This document shows, piece after piece, positions 51,639-58,949 of a DNA stretch of 64,000 nt (position 1 is its first letter; every line of letters starts with the position of its first letter). The notes below the pieces were generated by a model, which was given only the letters and a program-made list of their open reading frames with translations, had not been told where the DNA came from and did not search any database. The stretch comes from Streptomyces sp. NBC_00568. Its GTDB lineage: Bacteria > Actinomycetota > Actinomycetes > Streptomycetales > Streptomycetaceae. The stretch spans positions 434,001 through 498,000 of the forward strand of contig NZ_JAPENW010000001.1 in the NCBI RefSeq assembly GCF_026341855.1, in the 5' to 3' direction. The position numbers were made by a program, and so were the translations under genes.

Positions 51639-52568
51639 TCAGCGGGGCTCCTCGCCCTGGGCGACCTCCACCTCGTGGTGGAAGGCGAGGACACCCGCCC
51701 CCGAGGCGCCGGCCGAGACGGCGGCGCAGGCTGCGAGGACGAGGGCGATCCGGACGGCGGCGCGGGGGCGGTGCCGGGGAGTGGACAGAAGTGCCGCGAC
51801 CCGCTGCGGGACGGGACCCGTGGTGGCCGCGGGGGCGAAGCCGGGGCGGTCGGAGCGGGCGTCCCCGACGGCCAGGGCCGCGCGGGCGATGGCCCGGGCG
51901 GTCAGCCTGCGGTCCCCCACGGCGACGGCGGCGGCCTCGTCCGCGGCGCGCTCCGCCGCGAGCGCGACGGTCGCGCGGACCGCGCGCAGGCCGGGATGAC
52001 AGTGGGCCGCGAGTTCGGCGGCGACGAGGAAGCGGTGGTGCCCGCCGGCGTTGTGGGCCCGCTCGTGGGCGAAGAGGGCCTCGCGCTCGTCGGCTCCGAG
52101 GCTGCGCAGCATCGCGGTGGTGACGACGATGCGGTGCGGCCGGCCCGGGAGGGCGTAGGCGTCGGGGTGCGGCGATTCGATCACGCACAGGTCGCCCGCG
52201 GCGGGGCGGCGGTCGGCCTGGCTGCGCGCGGAGCGGAAGGCGCGCAGCTGGCGCAGGCCCGAGCGGACCACGGTCCAGGCCCCGACGGTGAGCGCGCCGG
52301 TCGCGGCGGCGGCCGCGGGCAGGACGACGAGGTCCGGGGCCGTGCGCAGGGGGTGGACGAGGTCGCCGAGGCCCGCGAGGAAGGGCAGCTTGAGCAGCCC
52401 GGTCAGGAGCAGCGCGCCCAGCGAGGCCACTGAGGCCCCGGCCAGCACCACCATCGCGAGGGTCACCGCCCACAGGGCGGTCGCCGGGGCGAGCCGCTCG
52501 AGGCAGCGGCGGGCCGGCGGCCCCACCACGAAGGGCACCAGCAGCGGGATCAGCAGCAGAAATGTCAT
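51639..52568 (-). CDS. M56 (BlaR1-like) family membrane metallopeptidase, copy 1
   Basis: 309-aa membrane protein with four hydrophobic segments and a cytoplasmic zinc-peptidase motif HERAH within LFAHERAHNAGGHH, plus a downstream Glu (AAERAADEAAAV). In characterised BlaR1/MecR1 systems such proteases lead to inactivation of the BlaI/MecI repressor. This one lacks the large extracellular penicillin-binding sensor domain, as is usual for actinobacterial copies. Its ATG overlaps the stop of blaI copy 1 (ATGA). Confidence 0.9.
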   Translation of the reverse strand: MTFLLLIPLLVPFVVGPPARRCLERLAPATALWAVTLAMVVLAGASVASLGALLLTGLLKLPFLAGLGDLVHPLRTAPDLVVLPAAAAATGALTVGAWTVVRSGLRQLRAFRSARSQADRRPAAGDLCVIESPHPDAYALPGRPHRIVVTTAMLRSLGADEREALFAHERAHNAGGHHRFLVAAELAAHCHPGLRAVRATVALAAERAADEAAAVAVGDRRLTARAIARAALAVGDARSDRPGFAPAATTGPVPQRVAALLSTPRHRPRAAVRIALVLAACAAVSAGASGAGVLAFHHEVEVAQGEEPR

Positions 52569-52960
52569 GCCTCAGCCGATTCCGGACCCGTGTCGAGGTC
52601 AGGCTCCAGCAGATCGCGCAGGAGCCGCTCGTCGTCGGGGTTCAGCTGGGCGACGAACCGGGCCAGCGCGGTCTCCCGGTCGTCGTCCCGGTCGAGCTCG
52701 CTGTGCATGCGCCGCGCGGTGAGGCCGTGCGGGTCCTGGACGGGGAAGTACGCGTAGCCCCTGCCCAGCCGCTCGCGGCCGACGATGCCCTTCTCGTGCA
52801 GCCGGGACAGGATCGTCGTCACGGTCGTCCGGGCCAGACCGGAGTCCAGCTCGCGTTGCACACGCCCGGGTGTGAGCGGCCCACCGGCGGCCCAGAGAGC
52901 CGCCATCACGCTGGCCTCCAGCTCACCCGCCGGCCGGCGTTCGTCCTTGCCACTGCTCAT
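52565..52960 (-). CDS. BlaI/MecI/CopY-type repressor, copy 1
   Basis: 131-aa winged-helix dimeric repressor. Recognition region LARTTVTTILSRLHEKGIVG, wing GRGYAYFPV, then a helical dimerisation domain. ATG at 52960 has GAGGA about 9 nt upstream. An ATG at 52975 is also in frame. Two TCTAC-N6-GTAG dyads lie immediately upstream (52985-53019), indicating autoregulation with the downstream M56 gene. Confidence 0.93.
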   Translation of the reverse strand: MSSGKDERRPAGELEASVMAALWAAGGPLTPGRVQRELDSGLARTTVTTILSRLHEKGIVGRERLGRGYAYFPVQDPHGLTARRMHSELDRDDDRETALARFVAQLNPDDERLLRDLLEPDLDTGPESAEA

Positions 52961-52984
52961 GGGAACGATCCTCATCCTGCCTTC

Positions 52985-53019
52985 GTCTACAGTCCAGTAG
53001 ACCGTCTACAGAATTGTAG
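52985..53019. promoter_or_regulatory. two BlaI-type operators upstream of blaI copy 1
   Basis: GTCTAC-N6-GTAGAC (52985-53002, perfect) and CTACA-N4-TGTAG (53006-53019, perfect) stand side by side 25 bp before the start codon. Both follow CTAC-N6-GTAG spacing. Confidence 0.8.
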
Positions 53020-53071
53020 TCCGCCGGGTACGCGTATCGACCGTGCCCGCCCATCCAGTACGAGAGGGCAC

Positions 53072-53285
53072 GTGACGATGGTCGCACCTTTGTTCGGAGC
53101 GTCACAGCTCGCCGTGAATCCTCTCAGCGCCCATTCCCTGCTCGCCGCCTTCGGCGTCCTGGGGGGTGGGAGTGATGACCGGCCTGCCGATCGGCCTCTT
53201 CCTGCCCGGGGGCTGACGGCTGTTCACGGCGGGCCTGCTCCGCACCGGATCGGGGCAGGACGGTCTGAAGCTGTCGCTCGCCCCC
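53072..53285 (+). pseudogene. DedA-family membrane protein remnant
   Basis: GTG at 53072 opens a frame giving MVAPLFGASQLAVNPL and LLAAFGVLG, typical of the DedA (SNARE-associated) N terminus. A frameshift near 53160 moves the continuation MTGLPIGLFLPG to another frame. An in-frame TGA (about 53214) stands where DedA has Asp-Ser, then LFTAGLLRTGSGQ continues and is cut off at the end of the convergent UPF0104 gene. At least two disabling lesions and loss of the last two thirds make this a pseudogene. Confidence 0.75.
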
Positions 53286-53286
53286 T

Positions 53287-54387
53287 TCACAGCACCCGGC
53301 GGCGGATCAGCAGCCCCAGCGCCACCAGCCCCGGAAGCAGGGGAAGCCATACGGTGAGCAGCCGGTAGCCGAGAACCGTCGACGCGGCCGCGCCGGCGGG
53401 CGCCCCGGCGAGAGTGAGGGCCAGGGCGAGGGCGGCGTCCAGGGAGCCGAGGCCGCCCGGGGTGGGCAGCAGGACGGCGGCACTGCTCGCGGCGAGGTAG
53501 GCGAGGGCCACCCGCGCCGGGGGCAGCGGCAGGTCGATGGCCTGGGTGACGGCGATGACCACGGCGGCGTGCAGTGCGGCGAAGGCGAGCGAGCCGCCCC
53601 ACAACGCGGCCGCCCGCGCGGGGACTTCGTGGACGGCGCGGACGTCCAGCAGCACGCAGCGCAGTGCGCGCCGCAACGGTCCGGCCAGGAGAGCCGCGGC
53701 GACGGCGGCCACCACCGCGGCCACCGCCCAGACGGTCGCGGTCCGGGCGGTCGCCGGCACCTGGGGCAGACGCAAGGCCCCGGGGCAGGCCAGGGCGAGC
53801 CCACCGATCAGACAGCCGCGCACCGCGGTCCCGGCACAGGCCTTGACGGCGAGGGCGGTCGCGGAGCGGGTGACGGGCAGTCCGCACCGGGTCAGGAACC
53901 GCAGATTGACGGCGCCCGCGCCGAGCCCCGCGGGCAGCACGTGGTTGGCGGCGGAGGCCGCGAACTGCACCGCCACCAGTCGCCCGGCGGGCAGCGGCCT
54001 CGTCACCGCGCCCTGTTGCGCGAGCGCCGAGCACGCCCAGGTCGCGATGGTGGCGGCGGTCGCCACCAGCAGCCAGCCGCGGTCGGCGACGGCGAGCCTG
54101 CCCACTCCCTCCTCGATCACCGGCCAGTGCCGACGGGCCAGAATCCCGGCGCACACCAGAACGAGCAGCGAAATCCCCGCGTGCCAGGACACCCGCCCGC
54201 CCCGCACGCCCCCGGACAGCCGCCGCCCGGCGGTCACCCCCGCGCGGTCGGCCACCGCGGGGGACGGCGCCCCGCCCGCGCCGGACACCGGCTCGGCCGA
54301 CGGCACTCCACGTCCGCCGACGATCGGCTCGACCAGGGGTCCCCCTCCCCCGTGCCCCGGCGAAGGCCTGTCCGGCGGGACGGTCAC
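53287..54387 (-). CDS. UPF0104 / lysylphosphatidylglycerol synthase transmembrane-region protein
   Basis: 366-aa integral membrane protein with about eight hydrophobic segments and the family blocks AASAANHVLPAGLGAGAVNL and LLPTPGGLGSLDAALALAL. It matches the flippase half of MprF-like proteins without the tRNA-dependent transferase half, and may move a lipid-linked molecule across the membrane. A 70-residue Gly/Pro-rich N terminus precedes the first span. GTG start overlaps the stop of the glycosyltransferase gene (GTGA), so the pair is co-translated. Confidence 0.88.
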   Translation of the reverse strand: MTVPPDRPSPGHGGGGPLVEPIVGGRGVPSAEPVSGAGGAPSPAVADRAGVTAGRRLSGGVRGGRVSWHAGISLLVLVCAGILARRHWPVIEEGVGRLAVADRGWLLVATAATIATWACSALAQQGAVTRPLPAGRLVAVQFAASAANHVLPAGLGAGAVNLRFLTRCGLPVTRSATALAVKACAGTAVRGCLIGGLALACPGALRLPQVPATARTATVWAVAAVVAAVAAALLAGPLRRALRCVLLDVRAVHEVPARAAALWGGSLAFAALHAAVVIAVTQAIDLPLPPARVALAYLAASSAAVLLPTPGGLGSLDAALALALTLAGAPAGAAASTVLGYRLLTVWLPLLPGLVALGLLIRRRVL

Positions 54388-55889
54388 GGCGTGCCGCCCC
54401 CCGCTCCCGGGGCGACGTAGACGTTCAGGCGACCGGCGCGATGCGGTGCCCAGTCGCGGGCGTACCCCGGCGGCCTGGTCCCCGGTTCGGTGAGGACGGC
54501 GACCGGCATCCGCCGGGCGTCCCGCGTGATGCTCGCCCGGGTGGCGTTGGCGTTGTGGCCACCGGTCGCCACGGAGGCGCAGCCGGTGTAGTAGGCGATG
54601 GGCACGGCCTGACGGCCGGTCAGCCGGCAGGGCGGCCGCACACCGAGCCGGTGGAGCTCCGTCGCCGTCGCCGCCCAGCCGCGGTGCCCGTCGGTGGTGC
54701 GCCGCACCGTGTCCTGCAGGACCGCGAACTGCACGGCCAGATGACCGGCGAGACCGAGGGCCACCAGCGTCACGATCACCGGTCGCCAGGGCCGGCCGGG
54801 GGCGGCGACCAGGTGGACGAGGGCGTCGGCGACGGGGATCGCGAGGAGGGCGTAGAACGGGAGCAGGAAGCGCGGGGCGGCGTATCCGATCATGAAGAGG
54901 TACGGGGTCGCGGCCGTCGCGGCGCAGGCCAGGAGGAGCAGGGTGGCCGCGGGGCGACGGGCCTTGACGGCGATCACCAGGCCGAGGGCCGCGACCAGCG
55001 GCAGGACGAACCACCACGCCGTCACCGCGGGGCCCGGCATCCCCCCGGTGCACGGCCGGCACAGCGCGCGTCCGCCGAGGCTGCGCAGTTGGTCGCCGAT
55101 GGCGATGTTCCAGCCGAGGCCGCCCTGGATGCGCGAACCGTCCGCGAGCCGTTGCCCCAGTCCTCCGTACCCGACGTACGCCTCGACGATCCACTCGGCT
55201 GCTCCGGCGAGCAGCCCCGCCGCGAGCGCGAGCAGCGGCCGGGCCCGCCGCCACCGGGGGACGGCCACGGCGGCGACCAGCAGCGGCAGGGTGACCCAGA
55301 CCGCGTCGGTGGGCCGCATCCAGGCCATCAGCGCGGCACTCAGCCCGACCCCCAGCGGTGCCGCCCGGTTCCAGCGGTCCGCCTGGGCGCGCAGGAAGCA
55401 CCCCACGCAGACCAGGGCGCCGATCGCGACCCAGTAGTTGGGCATGGCCTGCGGGCCGTAGAAGAGGGTGACCCACAGCGTCGCGAAGAACGCGCCCGCC
55501 ACGGCGAGGACCCGTACCGGGAAGAGTCCGCGCCAGACGCGCAGGGCCACGAACAGGCCGAGTCCGGACAGCACGGCGAGGTAGACCCGCAGCAGGCTGG
55601 TGGACGACGACCAGGAGGCGATCGGCGCCACGAGCAGGGAGACGCCGCGGGCACGCGGCGCGCTGAAGAACGCGGCGGGGGCATGCGGGGAGACCTGGCT
55701 GACGTACACCGTCTCGTCCCAGCCGAGGCCCATCGCGGGGTGCACGAGGACCAGTTGGGCCACGGTGAACGCGCCCGCCACCAGGGCGAGCAGGCGCGGG
55801 TCACCGGCGTACCGGGACACGCGGGCCGCTCTGTTCGGCGGTCCGTGCCGGCGGGCGCCGATGAGCGGGACGTTCAGGGTCTTGGCCAT
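54384..55889 (-). CDS. GT-C-fold (GT39/GT83-like) membrane glycosyltransferase
   Basis: 501-aa protein with about 10-12 hydrophobic segments and the acidic motif GLGWDETVYVSQV in the first outer loop, where GT-C enzymes have their catalytic Asp-Glu. It probably transfers a sugar from a lipid-phosphate donor to an extracytoplasmic acceptor. C-terminal about 110 residues are soluble. GGAGGG lies 7 nt before the ATG. Two strong BlaI-type operators (55904-55949) occupy the promoter, so it is predicted to be repressed by the divergent BlaI copy 2. Confidence 0.87.
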   Translation of the reverse strand: MAKTLNVPLIGARRHGPPNRAARVSRYAGDPRLLALVAGAFTVAQLVLVHPAMGLGWDETVYVSQVSPHAPAAFFSAPRARGVSLLVAPIASWSSSTSLLRVYLAVLSGLGLFVALRVWRGLFPVRVLAVAGAFFATLWVTLFYGPQAMPNYWVAIGALVCVGCFLRAQADRWNRAAPLGVGLSAALMAWMRPTDAVWVTLPLLVAAVAVPRWRRARPLLALAAGLLAGAAEWIVEAYVGYGGLGQRLADGSRIQGGLGWNIAIGDQLRSLGGRALCRPCTGGMPGPAVTAWWFVLPLVAALGLVIAVKARRPAATLLLLACAATAATPYLFMIGYAAPRFLLPFYALLAIPVADALVHLVAAPGRPWRPVIVTLVALGLAGHLAVQFAVLQDTVRRTTDGHRGWAATATELHRLGVRPPCRLTGRQAVPIAYYTGCASVATGGHNANATRASITRDARRMPVAVLTEPGTRPPGYARDWAPHRAGRLNVYVAPGAGGGTP

Positions 55890-55903
55890 CGTCCACCCTC
55901 CAT

Positions 55904-55920
55904 CCCTACACGCTGTAGGG
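55904..55920. promoter_or_regulatory. BlaI-type operator A, glycosyltransferase promoter
   Basis: CCCTACA-CGC-TGTAGGG, a perfect 17-bp dyad ending 15 bp upstream of the glycosyltransferase ATG. Confidence 0.82.
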
Positions 55921-55924
55921 TTAT

Positions 55925-55949
55925 TTCACCCTACAAGACGTAGGGTGAA
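55925..55949. promoter_or_regulatory. BlaI-type operator B, glycosyltransferase promoter
   Basis: TTCACCCTAC-AAGAC-GTAGGGTGAA, perfect 10-bp arms. It shares the CCCTAC-N5-GTAGGG core with operators A and C. Confidence 0.85.
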
Positions 55950-56091
55950 GGCGGGAGCCGGGGATTCCCGGACAAATTACCGCGCTCATGGGCAAGTCGC
56001 CGCGCCGGTCGGGCATCCGAGGGAACACCCGGGGCGGTGTGCGCGGCCCCTGAGGCCGGGGGGACGCCCGCATCGGCACCCTTCCCAACTC

Positions 56092-56108
56092 CCCTACGCG
56101 CTGTAAGG
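56092..56108. promoter_or_regulatory. BlaI-type operator C, blaI copy 2 promoter
   Basis: CCCTAC-N5-GTAAGG, one core mismatch from operators A and B. It overlaps the -10 TAAGGT (56104-56109), which ends 7 nt before the blaI ATG, so the gene is probably leaderless and autorepressed. Confidence 0.72.
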
Positions 56109-56116
56109 TGACGGGC

Positions 56117-56500
56117 ATGGCTGGCACAGGTCCCCACGGAAGGGCGGAGCGGCGCAGCGCGGGCGAGCTGGAGAGCGAAGTCCTCGCCGCCCTATGGGCC
56201 ACCGACGACGCGCTGACACCCGCCGAGATCCAGGCCGAGATCGGCGGCGGACTCGCGTACAACACCGTGCACACCATCCTCAAGCGCCTGTACGACAAGG
56301 GCCTGGTGCTCCGTGACGTGGACGGCCGGCGCGGCGCCTACCGGCCCGCGAAGAACGCGGCCGAGCTGACCGCCGAGGCCATGCACCAGGCCCTCGACCG
56401 CGGACCCGACCCGATCGCGACCCTTCAGCAGTTCGTCACCGGGCTCAGCCGCCAGGAGGAGGAAGCCCTGCGCGACCTCCTCGGAGGGACCGGTCCATGA
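56117..56500 (+). CDS. BlaI/MecI/CopY-type repressor, copy 2
   Basis: 127-aa winged-helix repressor. Recognition region AYNTVHTILKRLYDKGLVLR, wing DGRRGAYRP, and a helical dimerisation tail. Start at ATG 56117 from the leaderless promoter; GTG 56108 is in frame but lies inside the -10. It overlaps the following M56 gene by 4 nt. Divergent from the glycosyltransferase operon, with three related operators between them, which makes that operon its likely second target. Confidence 0.93.
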   Translation: MAGTGPHGRAERRSAGELESEVLAALWATDDALTPAEIQAEIGGGLAYNTVHTILKRLYDKGLVLRDVDGRRGAYRPAKNAAELTAEAMHQALDRGPDPIATLQQFVTGLSRQEEEALRDLLGGTGP

Positions 56501-57396
56501 GGATCGACGTCTACGTTCCGCTCGCTCTGGCACTGCTCCTCGCGGGAGTCGCCCCGCCGGTGGGCAGGCGGGTGTCGCCGGCCCTGGCGGCCCGCGCCCT
56601 CACGGCCGCCGCCGCGCTGACCGCGGCGGCCTCCACGTGGGCCCTGCTGCTGCTCTCGATGACGCTGATCGACCAGGCGCCAGCGGTGATCGCCGAGGCC
56701 GGCGAGGAGGGCCGGTCGCTGCCGGAGCCCGTCCCGGAGACCGTCGCGCTCTTGGCGGTGGCAGCCCTCGGCGTGATCGCCCACCGGCTCCTCGGCGTCG
56801 TACGAGCACACGCCTCCACCCGCCGGATGATGCTCAGGCTGTGCGAGGGGCACCCGCCGGACAGCGAGCTGGTCGTCGCCGCCTCGCCGACCCCGCACGC
56901 TTTCGCCATCCCCGGCAAGCCGGGCCGGATCCTGGTCACGGCCGCGATGTTCGGTGCGCTGGAGCCGGCCGAGCGGCGCGTTCTGCTGGCCCACGAACGC
57001 GCTCATCTCACCCACCGGCACGCGGCGTTGTCGACGGCAGTCGCCCTGGCCGCGGCGGCGAACCCGCTGCTCGTGCCGGTGCGCGCCACCGTCACCTTCC
57101 TGCTGGAGCGCTGGGCCGACGAGGAGGCCGCGAGCACCGTCGGCGACCGGCACACGACGGCCCGCGCCCTGGCGCGGGCCGCCCTCGTCTCCCAGCGCGC
57201 CCGCACGGGATGCGCCCTGCATTTCTCCGAGCACGCCGTCACCCGTCGGATCGCGGCCCTGCAGACCGCTCCGCTGCCCGTCGTCCGGTCCGTCGGCGTG
57301 GCCGTCCTGGCGCTCGGGGCCCTGCCCGCGCTGGGCGCGGTCGACGCGACGGGCGATCTGCTGCGCCTGCTCGCCGAGACACTGCCCGGCCTGTAG
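56497..57396 (+). CDS. M56 (BlaR1-like) family membrane metallopeptidase, copy 2
   Basis: 299-aa membrane protein, four hydrophobic segments, zinc motif HERAH in LLAHERAHLTHRH and downstream Glu region LLERWADEEAAS. It overlaps the BlaI copy 2 gene (ATGA). No sensor domain is attached, so the inducing signal must be detected through the membrane segments or a partner. It is similar in layout to copy 1 but clearly diverged in sequence. Confidence 0.9.
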   Translation: MRIDVYVPLALALLLAGVAPPVGRRVSPALAARALTAAAALTAAASTWALLLLSMTLIDQAPAVIAEAGEEGRSLPEPVPETVALLAVAALGVIAHRLLGVVRAHASTRRMMLRLCEGHPPDSELVVAASPTPHAFAIPGKPGRILVTAAMFGALEPAERRVLLAHERAHLTHRHAALSTAVALAAAANPLLVPVRATVTFLLERWADEEAASTVGDRHTTARALARAALVSQRARTGCALHFSEHAVTRRIAALQTAPLPVVRSVGVAVLALGALPALGAVDATGDLLRLLAETLPGL

Positions 57397-57429
57397 AAGG
57401 GCGGGCCACCGTTCACGGCTCTCGCTGGA

Positions 57430-57435
57430 TACGGT
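57430..57435 (+). promoter_or_regulatory. -10 element of leaderless endonuclease/phosphatase-family gene
   Basis: TACGGT lies 7 nt before the ATG at 57443, with no Shine-Dalgarno sequence. Confidence 0.45.
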
Positions 57436-57442
57436 CGCGCTC

Positions 57443-58405
57443 ATGACACCTTCCGAGACGGCCCGCCACGACCTGTCGCACTCCGGGCGGGTTCGGTGCG
57501 CGACGTTCAACGTGCTGCACGGGCTGCCGATGGCGGCGGGAAGGCCCGTTCCCGTCCCGGCCGCGAGCGGCTGCGAGACGCCACTCGTCCGGGCCGTCGT
57601 CTCGCTGGACGCCGACGTGCTGGCGCTCCAGGAGCTGGACCGGCTGCAGGAACGCTCGGGCGCGGTGGATCAGGCGTCGGTCGCCGCCGTGGGGTCCGGT
57701 GCGCACGACTGGCGTTACGCGTCCGCGTTCCACGGCGGTCAGGCGGCGGACGGCGGCTGGGTCCAGGACCCGTCCGAGCCGAGACTGCGGGTGTACGGGC
57801 CGGGCGGGGCCGACGCGGCCCTCGGTGTTCCCTCGCACGGCATCGCTCTGCTGTCCCGGCTGCCCGTACGGCACTGGAGGGCGCGACGGCTGGCCCCGGC
57901 GCCTCTCCCCATGCCGCTGCGGACGCCCGGCCGCCGGGGACTCACCGTGGCCAGGGACCAGCCGCGGGCGGTGCTGGCCGCCGTGCTGGAAGGGCCTCGC
58001 GGGCCGTTCACCGTGGTGGCGCTGCACCTGTCGTTCGTGCCGGGCTGGAACATCCGCCAGTTGCTCACCGTCCGCGCCTGGATCGCCGACCTGCCCCGGC
58101 CCCAGGTGCTTCTCGGCGACTTCAACCTCACCGGCGCGATCCCGCGAGCGGTCCTCAACTCGGCCGGGCCGACCGGTCGCACCGAACCTCGGCGGAACCG
58201 GCGGAACCAGCGGGAAAAACCCCTTCCGGTGCCGCGCGGCTGGCGGGACCTGGCCCGCACGCCGACCTATCCGGCGCACCGTCCCCTCGTCCAGTTCGAC
58301 CATGTACTGGCCACCGGAATCGAGGCGGGGGCGGCCGGTGGGGCACACGCGCCGCGTACCGCGATCTCGGATCACCGGCCCCTGGTGGTCGAACTCTCCC
58401 TGTGA
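57443..58405 (+). CDS. endonuclease/exonuclease/phosphatase (EEP) family protein
   Basis: 320-aa EEP-fold hydrolase cleaving a phosphodiester or phosphomonoester in DNA, RNA, lipid or sugar phosphate. Motifs: ATFNVLHG (metal-binding Asn), LALQELDRLQ (catalytic Glu), LLGDFNLTG (Asp-Phe-Asn) and AISDHRPLVVEL (Ser-Asp-His). No signal peptide. An Arg-rich insertion (RTEPRRNRRNQREK) near residue 247 is unusual. Substrate unknown. It faces the macrodomain gene tail-to-tail with a 34-bp gap. Confidence 0.9.
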   Translation: MTPSETARHDLSHSGRVRCATFNVLHGLPMAAGRPVPVPAASGCETPLVRAVVSLDADVLALQELDRLQERSGAVDQASVAAVGSGAHDWRYASAFHGGQAADGGWVQDPSEPRLRVYGPGGADAALGVPSHGIALLSRLPVRHWRARRLAPAPLPMPLRTPGRRGLTVARDQPRAVLAAVLEGPRGPFTVVALHLSFVPGWNIRQLLTVRAWIADLPRPQVLLGDFNLTGAIPRAVLNSAGPTGRTEPRRNRRNQREKPLPVPRGWRDLARTPTYPAHRPLVQFDHVLATGIEAGAAGGAHAPRTAISDHRPLVVELSL

Positions 58406-58439
58406 CCGAGGCGCGCGGCCGCGTCCGGTGGCCGCCCTG

Positions 58440-58949
58440 TCAGCCCAGCTGCCCGGCGAACGCGTCGTACGCCCGTTCGTCGAAGAGCACGAAGCGGACC
58501 TCCTCGACATCGGTCTTCGCGGCGCGGACCGTCTCGATCGCGATCCGGGCCGCGTCGTCCATCGGCCAGCCGTAGATGCCCGCGGAGACGGCGGGGAAGG
58601 CGACGGTACGGGCACCGAGCTCGTCGGCGACGCGCAGCGACTCGCGGTAGCAGGAAGCCAGCAGCTCGGAGCGGTCCTCCGCCCCGGCGTAGCGGGGGCC
58701 CACGGTGTGGATCACCCAGCGCGCGTCGAGTTCGCCGGCGGTCGTGGCGACGGCCCGGCCGGTCGGCAGCCCCTTGCCGTAGTGGCCGGCGCGCAGCTTG
58801 CGGCAGTCGGCGAGGACGGCCGGGCCGCCGCGGCGGTGGATGGCCCCGTCGACGCCTCCGCCGCCGAGCAGCGAGGAGTTCGCCGCGTTGACGATGGCGT
58901 CGGCGCTCTGCCGGGTGATGTCGCCCTGAACCAGCGTGATCGTGGTCAT
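58440..58949 (-). CDS. macrodomain protein (O-acetyl-ADP-ribose deacetylase-like)
   Basis: 169-aa single macrodomain of the YmdB/MacroD type. ADP-ribose-binding [24 protein letters not shown] loop with catalytic Asn and Asp, and [12 protein letters not shown]. It would hydrolyse O-acetyl-ADP-ribose made by sirtuins or remove ADP-ribose from acidic residues. ATG overlaps the stop of the upstream oxidoreductase (ATGA), so both share a promoter resembling the PafBC DNA-damage type. Confidence 0.95.
   Translation of the reverse strand: MTTITLVQGDITRQSADAIVNAANSSLLGGGGVDGAIHRRGGPAVLADCRKLRAGHYGKGLPTGRAVATTAGELDARWVIHTVGPRYAGAEDRSELLASCYRESLRVADELGARTVAFPAVSAGIYGWPMDDAARIAIETVRAAKTDVEEVRFVLFDERAYDAFAGQLG

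Noticed and set aside
53102..54154. 350-codon minus-strand frame over the UPF0104 gene
   Set aside because: Arg/Gly-rich out-of-frame reading of the membrane protein gene. The correct frame has continuous membrane segments and a coupled start.
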